DNA of 5,646 nucleotides from positions 1 to 5,646 of the forward strand of contig MVCZ01000048.1 in NCBI GenBank assembly GCA_002049825.1, in the 5' to 3' direction. How positions within the stretch are numbered: position 1 is the first letter of the stretch; every line of letters begins with the position of its first letter. The notes below the pieces were generated by a model. The model had not been told where the DNA came from, did no database searches, and was given only the letters and a program-made list of their open reading frames with translations. Positions 1 through 4,815 of the stretch are shown here, piece after piece. Origin of the DNA: Candidatus Zhuqueibacterota bacterium 4484_188 (GTDB taxonomy: Bacteria; Calditrichota; Calditrichia; RBG-13-44-9). The position numbers were made by a program, and so were the translations under genes.

Positions 1-27
1 CAAAATTTATCTTATACCGTAAAGGTA

Positions 28-56
28 TTGCAAATAATAATTAATAATACTACAAT
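28..56 (+). promoter_or_regulatory. Candidate sigma70-type promoter for the small ORF / pterin reductase pair
   Basis: A -35-like TTGCAA at 28-33 and a -10-like TACAAT at 51-56 are separated by exactly 17 nt. The -35 matches the consensus at 4 of 6 positions and the -10 at 5 of 6. A start of transcription would fall near 63 and leave a leader of roughly 80 nt before the ATG at 146. No better-spaced pair was found in 1-145. The stretch is so AT-rich that chance matches are likely, so this is a candidate only. Confidence 0.35.
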
Positions 57-64
57 ATGGAATG

Positions 65-86
65 TATTGCAATAAATACAATATTG
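65..86. promoter_or_regulatory. Palindrome pair at the presumed transcription start (possible operator)
   Basis: TATTGCAATA at 65-74 is a perfect 10-bp palindrome. It is followed by the perfect 8-bp palindrome CAATATTG at 79-86. The arms TGTATT (63-68) and AATACA (75-80) can also pair around a 6-nt loop. A near copy of the first palindrome, TATTGCAAATA, lies at 26-36 over the candidate -35 box, and TACAATAT occurs twice (51-58 and 77-84). The position around the predicted transcription start would suit a repressor site. No known regulator is recognised, and AT-rich composition makes such palindromes fairly easy to obtain by chance. Confidence 0.3.
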
Positions 87-103
87 AGAATCTTAACTTT
101 GAA

Positions 104-117
104 AATCAAATTTGATT
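104..117. promoter_or_regulatory. 14-bp perfect palindrome in the leader
   Basis: AATCAAATTTGATT reads identically on both strands over 14 bp with no loop. A two-fold site of this kind is more like a dimeric-regulator binding site than an RNA hairpin. It ends 6 nt before the AGGAAGG purine tract (124-130) of the first gene. A protein bound here would lie just upstream of the ribosome-binding region, inside the leader if the promoter proposed at 28-56 is right. The regulator is unknown. Confidence 0.3.
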
Positions 118-145
118 AATATCAGGAAGGAATTTTTACTTTCAG

Positions 146-346
146 ATGACTGAGCAGGTACTGACAAGCGATTTAATCCGCCACTGTAAATTTATATTTG
201 AAACCTGCCATGAAAGTGAAGTATATTTACCCGACAGAAGGGTGTTTTTCCCGAAACACCTGATTGAGTATAAACTCAGCAGATTCCGTGAATGCAGGCT
301 GCTACCCTTTTGCAGGGCTACAGTAGAAATGTGTGACTGGGGATAA
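146..346 (+). CDS. Hypothetical 66-residue cysteine-rich small protein
   Basis: I do not recognise this protein. It has 66 residues with five cysteines (C14, C21, C50, C56, C63) spaced C-x6-C in the first part and C-x5-C-x6-C at the end. A basic, aromatic-rich middle (about residues 26-57) holds most of the arginines. There is no signal peptide or membrane segment. A purine tract AGGAAGG lies at 124-130, but its 15-nt spacing to the ATG is long, and no alternative in-frame start exists before an upstream stop (113-115). Its TAA is followed after only 2 nt by the ATG of the pterin-reductase-like gene, which implies co-transcription. Odd point: five of its seven arginines use AGA or AGG, against two of sixteen in the next gene. 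It may therefore be foreign, young, or a leader ORF rather than a conserved protein. The cysteine spacing could suit metal binding, but this is speculation. Confidence 0.45.
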   Translation: MTEQVLTSDLIRHCKFIFETCHESEVYLPDRRVFFPKHLIEYKLSRFRECRLLPFCRATVEMCDWG

Positions 347-348
347 TT

Positions 349-1083
349 ATGGAAGTAAAAGATAGCGTTGCCCTTATCACCGGTAGTTCACATCGAGTGG
401 GCAAGCAAATTGCTTTGACCCTCTCGGAAAAAGGCGCCCGGGTGGTGATTCACTACAATTCACAGCGGGAGGAGGCGCTCGATGTGTTGAATGAGATCAA
501 ATCCGCAGGTGGTCGGGCAATTGCCGTTCGGGGTGACATCAGCCGGCGATCTGACTGGTACCGAATGAGAGAACGAATTCTTCAAAAATGGCAGCGGATT
601 GATATCCTGGTAAATAATGCTGCCATCTTTTACCGAACCGGTTTTTTTGAAATTACCGATCGGGAGTGGGATGAATTTCAAAACGTAAATTTAAAAGGAA
701 CTTTTCTGGGAGCACAGATAATCGGTGAAATAATGGTGAAGAATAAATCTGGAAAAATAATCAACATTGCGGATGTCGCAGCCGCGACCGTCTGGTCGAA
801 TTACATTCCTTATTGTGTTTCCAAAGCGGGAGTCGTTGCCCTCACCAAAGGACTGGCAAAGGCATTAGCACCTTATGTAACGGTGAACGCAGTATCCCCG
901 GGAACGGTATTGTTAGCCGAAAACTATGATCATAATGAAGAACAAACCTTAATTGAGCGAACACCACTCAAACGAATCGGGGATCCGACTGACGTTGCGA
1001 AAACGGTGCTTTTTCTGATTGAAGGCAGTGATTTCATTACCGGTGAAATAATTAATGTTGACGGCGGGAGATCGATAAACTAA
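349..1083 (+). CDS. SDR-family oxidoreductase, pteridine reductase (PTR1/FolM)-like
   Basis: This is a 244-residue classical-length short-chain dehydrogenase with a Rossmann fold, cytoplasmic and NADP(H)-dependent. Visible landmarks are the nucleotide-binding TGSSHRVG (11-18), NNAA (89-92), structural N114, the active-site YCVSK (Y155, K159), and the C-terminal ITGEIINVDGG (230-240). Two features point to the pteridine reductase branch. The first is Arg in the glycine motif (TGxxxRxG) followed by IHYNS. The second is Asp at 142, 13 residues before the catalytic Tyr, where most SDRs carry Ser; Leishmania PTR1 uses an Asp-Tyr-Lys triad and E. coli FolM also has Asp. IFY after NNAA and APYVTVNAVSPGTVLL also resemble PTR1. 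The likely role is NADPH reduction of a dihydropterin or dihydrofolate; the exact substrate is inference. GGGGA (339-343) lies 5 nt before the ATG, inside the end of the preceding small gene. No FolE, FolP or FolX gene is visible. A generic 3-oxoacyl reductase (FabG) is less likely because the Ser is missing. Confidence 0.8.
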   Translation: MEVKDSVALITGSSHRVGKQIALTLSEKGARVVIHYNSQREEALDVLNEIKSAGGRAIAVRGDISRRSDWYRMRERILQKWQRIDILVNNAAIFYRTGFFEITDREWDEFQNVNLKGTFLGAQIIGEIMVKNKSGKIINIADVAAATVWSNYIPYCVSKAGVVALTKGLAKALAPYVTVNAVSPGTVLLAENYDHNEEQTLIERTPLKRIGDPTDVAKTVLFLIEGSDFITGEIINVDGGRSIN

Positions 1084-1139
1084 GGCTTCGAATATTGCTC
1101 CTCTCTGAGTAAATAACTCACTAAATCTCGTTTCAGGAC

Positions 1140-1168
1140 AAAAAAAACCCCGGCAAAAAGTACCGGGG
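1140..1168 (-). terminator. Intrinsic terminator of the cold-shock gene
   Basis: Read on the minus strand, a 6-bp GC-only stem (CCCCGG pairing with CCGGGG, plus-strand arms 1163-1168 and 1148-1153) with a 9-nt loop is followed directly by eight T residues (plus-strand A-run 1140-1147). It begins about 25 nt after the cold-shock stop codon. The T-run is on one side only, so it should stop leftward transcription. For the rightward SDR transcript the same hairpin has no U-tract. Confidence 0.85.
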
Positions 1169-1192
1169 CAAATGGATTGATTTGTTCTCAAT

Positions 1193-1393
1193 TCAGGGTT
1201 TATGGACATTGGTAGCCTGTTGACCTTTCGGACCATCGTTGATTTCGAACTCGACTTCGTCCCCCTCGTTCAATGTACGGAACCCATCACCTACGATCGA
1301 GCTGTAATGAACAAATACATCTTCGCCATTTTCGCTTTCGATAAAACCGTAACCCTTCTTCTCATCAAACCATTTTACCTTACCTTTAACCAT
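1193..1393 (-). CDS. csp: Cold-shock domain protein (CspA family)
   Basis: This 66-residue protein consists of a single cold-shock domain, an OB-fold that binds single-stranded RNA and DNA and melts RNA structure in the cytoplasm. It opens with MVKGKVKWF. RNP1 is KGYGFI (13-18) and RNP2 is VFVHY (26-30). The aromatic surface residues W8, F9, Y15, F17, F27, H29 and Y30 are all present, and the closing part GPKGQQATNV (54-63) is typical. Length is normal for the family (about 65-70). I take the ATG at 1393 as the start because AAGAGGTG (1408-1401) lies 7 nt before it. The longer open frame reaching 1441 only adds residues unlike the family. The gene stands alone, with a terminator just downstream and a 329-nt gene-free spacer upstream. 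Whether it is cold-induced or constitutive cannot be told; no E. coli-type cold box is seen. Confidence 0.95.
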   Translation of the reverse strand: MVKGKVKWFDEKKGYGFIESENGEDVFVHYSSIVGDGFRTLNEGDEVEFEINDGPKGQQATNVHKP

Positions 1394-1722
1394 AGTGAAA
1401 CACCTCTTAAAAATAATACCACGAAAACTCCGGCAATACAAACCGTGTTAAACATGAAAAAACTGAATTCGGAGAGAAAAATGTGAATGCATCAACGGAG
1501 TACCAATTAATTACAGTTAAAAAATAATATAATTAACCGAATATTACAAAGTATTTTTTGAAAAAAATCACACGATTCTTACCTGACAGGGTAATAATTG
1601 AATGATAATCACAAAGGCAAAATAAACTAAGCGCAAAGGTGGGGTTGAATTTGTTTTACTGAATAACCTCTATTAAAAAGTCACAAAAAAATCAATTAAT
1701 TCCTAAAAAGTATTTATAATTT
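1394..1722. other. AT-rich gene-free spacer upstream of the cold-shock gene
   Basis: These 329 nt between the desulfurase stop and the cold-shock start hold no convincing ORF on either strand. The cold-shock promoter and 5' leader must lie here. On the minus strand a TATTAT (1418-1413) has TTGTAT 17 nt upstream, but it would start transcription inside the ribosome-binding site, so a more distant promoter is more likely. A second TATTAT (about 1530-1525, minus strand) has no good -35. TCACA occurs three times on the plus strand (1568, 1609, 1681), always in the same orientation. TTAATTA (1507-1513) and TAATTAA (1530-1536) form a weak AT-only inverted repeat. No firm terminator for the upstream leftward cluster is seen. 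Confidence 0.5.
1401..1408 (-). promoter_or_regulatory. Strong Shine-Dalgarno of the cold-shock gene
   Basis: On the minus strand AAGAGGTG sits 7 nt before the ATG at 1393. It decides the start in favour of the 66-residue product over the longer frame that begins at 1441. Confidence 0.85.
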
Positions 1723-3147
1723 CTAAAGCCGAAAGTACTGCCCGAAATCCAGGTGAAATCCTTTCGGTCGGTATTCACCGGCACGGCGATCGAGGAGGTA
1801 TTCTCCCCGGTAATCACCCGCGGCAATGATTTTCAGCATTTCCACAAAATCATCGACTTCTTCGGTGGTGTTGTACATCCCGAAACTTGCCCGCACCGCA
1901 CCGGGTAGGTTTGAACGATCACCGGCTAATATTTCCTCATTCAGTTTTTTAGATTCTTCCTCATTCACGCCTAAGAGTTCTTTCACATAGGGGTGAGCAC
2001 AGAAGCAGCCGTTACGAACACCGATTCCACCTTCATAATTCAAAATAGAAGCGATCAGTGCATGAGGAATATTTTTAATGTTAAAAGCGATCACACCCAG
2101 TCGGTTCTCTACCTCTCCCGGATCTGTGCCCCCGTAAACTTGCACTTCCGGGATTTCTCTGAGTCGGCGCAGTACGTAGCCGGTCAGATATTTCTCATGC
2201 TCTGCTACCTTCTCCATACCAATATCCAACAGGATTTGCAATGTTTTCGCCAGTGCGACTACGCCGACAGTATTTGGTGTTCCCGCTTCTTCTTTTTCGG
2301 GAGGTTCTGCCCAATGCGCATAATCAGTTCCTACGATGCTGATGGTGCCGCCGCCGACATAATCCGGGTCATTTTGTTCGAAAAAATCCTTGGGTCCTAC
2401 CAGAACCCCGGCGCCAAAGGGAGCATACATTTTATGTGCGGAGAGCGCCAGAAAATCTATGTGGGAAGGGTCGTCATCCGGGCGCATATCGATAGCGCGA
2501 TGGGGTGCCAATTGCGCAGCGTCCACCAGTATTTTGCTGCCGTGCTTGTGGCAAAGCGCTGCCAGACGATTCACATCGTTTACCCAGCCAGTCACATTTG
2601 CCGCGCCGGTAAGCGCAACCAGTGCTATTTTCCCCCGGAATTTTCGCAACTTGTCCAGCAAATCTTCCTCATGCAGCCGCCCATCCTGCAAAACGCCGAC
2701 GTGAACAACGCGTCCGTTTGCCCGCCAGGGAAGGTCGTTTGAATGGTGTTCCATTTTACTGACCAGAAATAATTTATCTTTCCCGATGTGCATGTGGTTG
2801 GCTAACTTATTAATTGCCTCGGTAGCATTTTTAACAAAAATAATGGCGTTCTTTTCCGGATCAACTTTCAAAAACCGGGAAACGATTTCCCTGCCCTGTT
2901 CAAATACTTCGGTGCACAATTGGGATTTGAAACCGGTTCCGCGATGAATACTGCTGTACCATTCCATAAACTCGACCACTTTATCCAAAACCGGTTTTAA
3001 TGAAGGTGTGCTTGCGGCATTGTCAAAATTAATATACTGCCTTTTTTCTCCGTTTAAAAGAGGCGCCGTTTTGTGGTAACCGACAATGTGTTCCTGAATA
3101 TTTGCCAAGCTAAGGTGAACGTCAGGTGAAATCGATTCTGTTATCAT
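1723..3147 (-). CDS. Class V PLP-dependent aminotransferase, SufS/CsdA-like cysteine desulfurase
   Basis: This 474-residue fold-type I PLP enzyme resembles group II cysteine desulfurases, which remove sulfur from cysteine as an enzyme-bound persulfide and release alanine. Visible landmarks are NFDNAAST (40-47), SSIHRG (65-70), KMEHHSNDLPW (131-141) with the PLP-stacking His, and LVDAAQ with D209 for the pyridine nitrogen. The PLP lysine is K239 in SAHKMYAPFG. AGTPN is at 288-292, RNGCFCAHP at 378-386, and VRASFGMYNT at 418-427, where R419 binds the substrate carboxylate. C383 aligns with the catalytic cysteine of SufS (RxGxxCA), and a second cysteine, C381, precedes it by two residues. It is longer than SufS (about 406), with an N-terminal extension of roughly 20-30 residues and a C-terminal tail (445-474). 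GGAGA (3157-3153) is 5 nt before the ATG. No SufE, SufU, SufBCD or IscU is visible, so an alternative role such as selenocysteine lyase or another C-S lyase stays open. Confidence 0.8.
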   Translation of the reverse strand: MITESISPDVHLSLANIQEHIVGYHKTAPLLNGEKRQYINFDNAASTPSLKPVLDKVVEFMEWYSSIHRGTGFKSQLCTEVFEQGREIVSRFLKVDPEKNAIIFVKNATEAINKLANHMHIGKDKLFLVSKMEHHSNDLPWRANGRVVHVGVLQDGRLHEEDLLDKLRKFRGKIALVALTGAANVTGWVNDVNRLAALCHKHGSKILVDAAQLAPHRAIDMRPDDDPSHIDFLALSAHKMYAPFGAGVLVGPKDFFEQNDPDYVGGGTISIVGTDYAHWAEPPEKEEAGTPNTVGVVALAKTLQILLDIGMEKVAEHEKYLTGYVLRRLREIPEVQVYGGTDPGEVENRLGVIAFNIKNIPHALIASILNYEGGIGVRNGCFCAHPYVKELLGVNEEESKKLNEEILAGDRSNLPGAVRASFGMYNTTEEVDDFVEMLKIIAAGDYRGEYLLDRRAGEYRPKGFHLDFGQYFRL

Positions 3148-3221
3148 TGCATTCTCCGAAATTTGTGTTAAACAAGCTCAACGGTGTCTTCGATAAAAAA
3201 AATGAAAGATTAAATCTCATT

Positions 3222-3791
3222 TCAGAAAAAATACATTTTTAAAACCATAAAAAGTAAAACCGTGGCGAAACTGAGAAAAGTGCTCTTTTCCGAACGAAAC
3301 GCTCCACCTGCGTCCGGTTTAACCGGGCGTGCTGAGGAAATGTTTTTGATTCGCGGAATAATTCGCGGCACCGCCTGGCAATACTCAGCGTATTCCGTTC
3401 CGAAAAGTTCGCTGAGTTTTTCTTCTTCCAACCGGATGATAAAATAATATTGAACACCGAAAAAAATCAAAACAAAAATTACAAGATAGGGCAACCAGGT
3501 GTTGGCAACCACCGCAGCACCGCAATACATCAAAATATTTCCCAAATAAAGCGGGTTCCGTACCCTTCCGAAAGGACCGTTGGTAACCAACTGGTTTGCT
3601 CCGACGTTCCTGGTGCGGGTAGCGCCGCCGGCATAAGCGACACCCCACAAACGAATGCTTTCTCCTGCCAACATGAGCAGAATTCCCCACAGGAACGAAA
3701 CCGGAGTCGGTTGGGCAAAAATGAGGACAATCAAGACCATGGGGATTGGAGTAAACCCGCGATATTTAAAAAAGAATTGTCCGAGGTTCAA
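3222..3791 (-). CDS. Isoprenylcysteine carboxyl methyltransferase (ICMT)-like membrane protein
   Basis: This 189-residue integral membrane protein belongs to the ICMT/phospholipid methyltransferase-like family, which transfers methyl from S-adenosylmethionine to lipid-associated substrates. Hydrophobic segments run at about 15-27, 31-50, 83-97, 99-118 and 172-188. The family core is visible as GPFGRVRNPLYLGN (72-85), followed by a membrane hairpin, then RLEEEKLSELFG (120-131) and YAEYCQAVPRIIPR (134-147), which correspond to the cofactor-binding end of ICMT proteins. A polar linker (148-169) leads to a final membrane helix. The start is TTG at 3791, 1 nt after the TAA of the preceding oxidoreductase. 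GGAG (3803-3800) is 8 nt upstream and no ATG lies before residue 18, which is inside the first membrane segment. Bacteria of this type lack CaaX-prenylated proteins, so the real substrate (a lipid, quinone or small amphiphile) is unknown. Confidence 0.82.
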   Translation of the reverse strand: MNLGQFFFKYRGFTPIPMVLIVLIFAQPTPVSFLWGILLMLAGESIRLWGVAYAGGATRTRNVGANQLVTNGPFGRVRNPLYLGNILMYCGAAVVANTWLPYLVIFVLIFFGVQYYFIIRLEEEKLSELFGTEYAEYCQAVPRIIPRIKNISSARPVKPDAGGAFRSEKSTFLSFATVLLFMVLKMYFF

Positions 3792-3792
3792 A

Positions 3793-4815
3793 TTAAATTC
3801 TCCAATTGGTTTTTACCAGAAGCGCATGTTCTTCGATGTTTTTGAGAATTGCTTCTGCCACAACTAAATCCCGCACTGCTTCTTTTAGCGTTACCGCGGT
3901 TGGTTGGTCTTCTAAAATCGACCGAACAAACAGGCTGAGTTCATAATTAAGCGGATTTATGTCTTTCTTTTCAAAGCGGACATACCGGATTTCTTTTTTA
4001 CTTGCTCCATCCCCGATTTGTCCAAGCGAAAACGCCAAGTTGTCTCCCGGATTCTGGTCCCGGGGATCGGCAAGATAGTAGACATCGCTGGAGCCATCTA
4101 AAAAATCGACCGAAATATAGGCGTTGGGCTGGAAAAAGCGCATTTTACGCATTTTACGGGTGGAGATACGACTGGCGGTTACGTTAGCAGTACAGCCGTT
4201 TTCAAATTCCAGGCGGCAATTGGCAATATCTTCGGTTGCCGAAATAATCGGCACTCCGCTGGCATGAATTGATTTAACAGGACTGTCTATAAAACTCAGA
4301 ATCAGGTCGATGTCGTGAATCATTAAATCCAAAACCACGGCAACGTCGGTACCGCGGGGATTAAAATTTGCCAATCGGTGCGATTCGATGAACAACGGAT
4401 TGACAATCGTATTTTCCAAAGCAAGGATCGCCGGGTTAAATCGCTCGATGTGCCCGACCTGAAATTTTAAACCGGATTCTTTTTCCAGGGCTAACAATGT
4501 TTCGCCCTGCTCAATCCTCTCGGTCACCGGTTTTTCGACAAACACGTGTTTCCCGCGTTCCAGTGCCATTTTCGCATATTCGAAATGCGTCGTTGTTGGG
4601 GTTACAATACTGACTGCGTCACAATGCACGAGAAGCTGGTTAACCTCCGCAAATTCCCGTGTAGAAAATTCCCCGGCAATCTGTCGGGAGCGCTCAGGGT
4701 TGGAATCGAATATGCCAACCAGGTCAGCACGGTCAATCATTTTAAGTTGCTGCACATGCCAGCGCCCCAGGTGTCCGACACCAATCACACCGATTTTTAC
4801 TTTTTCGGCACTCAT
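3793..4815 (-). CDS. Gfo/Idh/MocA-family NAD(P)-dependent oxidoreductase
   Basis: This 340-residue cytoplasmic protein has an N-terminal Rossmann domain and a C-terminal alpha/beta substrate domain, the usual family length. Counting from ATG 4815, GVIGVGHLG (9-17) binds the dinucleotide and EKP (94-96) carries the conserved lysine. GHIERFNPA is at 121-129, and DLMIHDIDL (163-171) is the family's D-x3-H-D active-site block with H167. The family oxidises or reduces hydroxyls of sugars, nucleotide sugars, inositols or related compounds. The GHIERFNPA block resembles MviM/GnnA-like members, some of which act on UDP-N-acetylglucosamine in lipid A pathways, but no lipid A gene is visible, so the substrate is open. 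The preceding gene's TGA overlaps this ATG by one base (TGATG). A TTG at 4818 could add one residue; the ATG gives the more usual arrangement. GAGGA (4829-4825) is 9 nt upstream. Confidence 0.9.
   Translation of the reverse strand: MSAEKVKIGVIGVGHLGRWHVQQLKMIDRADLVGIFDSNPERSRQIAGEFSTREFAEVNQLLVHCDAVSIVTPTTTHFEYAKMALERGKHVFVEKPVTERIEQGETLLALEKESGLKFQVGHIERFNPAILALENTIVNPLFIESHRLANFNPRGTDVAVVLDLMIHDIDLILSFIDSPVKSIHASGVPIISATEDIANCRLEFENGCTANVTASRISTRKMRKMRFFQPNAYISVDFLDGSSDVYYLADPRDQNPGDNLAFSLGQIGDGASKKEIRYVRFEKKDINPLNYELSLFVRSILEDQPTAVTLKEAVRDLVVAEAILKNIEEHALLVKTNWRI
3800..3803 (-). promoter_or_regulatory. Shine-Dalgarno supporting a TTG start
   Basis: GGAG lies inside the last codons of the upstream oxidoreductase (the Trp-Arg pair near its end), 8 nt before TTG at 3791. 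Because the upstream stop codon is 1 nt from this TTG, translation is probably coupled. The site favours TTG over the internal ATG at residue 18. Confidence 0.65.

Noticed and set aside
1394..1441. A 16-residue N-terminal extension of the cold-shock protein
   Set aside because: The strong Shine-Dalgarno at 1408-1401 and the family's usual start at MVKGKVKWF place the start at 1393.
1600..1614. Fur-box-like GAATGATAATCAC
   Set aside because: Only one half resembles the 19-bp Fur consensus; the other half does not match, and the site is far from any start codon.
1568..1685. Three TCACA (TGTGA on the other strand) copies as possible CRP/FNR-type sites
   Set aside because: All are in the same orientation, none forms the inverted pair with proper spacing that such regulators need, and 5-mers recur easily by chance.
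1686..1722. Possible terminator after the desulfurase-like gene
   Set aside because: A T-run exists on the minus strand, but the only stem before it is about 5 AT pairs around a large loop, too weak to call.
1993..2742. A 249-codon open frame on the plus strand opposite the desulfurase-like gene
   Set aside because: It lies wholly antisense to a gene with clear catalytic motifs, has no recognisable domain, and its composition is what a shadow frame would give.
3148..3221. Separate promoter before the desulfurase-like gene
   Set aside because: TTGAGC and a short TTGT/ACAA inverted repeat are present, but no -10 box with acceptable spacing was found.
3450..3867. Plus-strand open frames across the ICMT-like gene
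   Set aside because: They are antisense to a well-supported gene and show no family features of their own.
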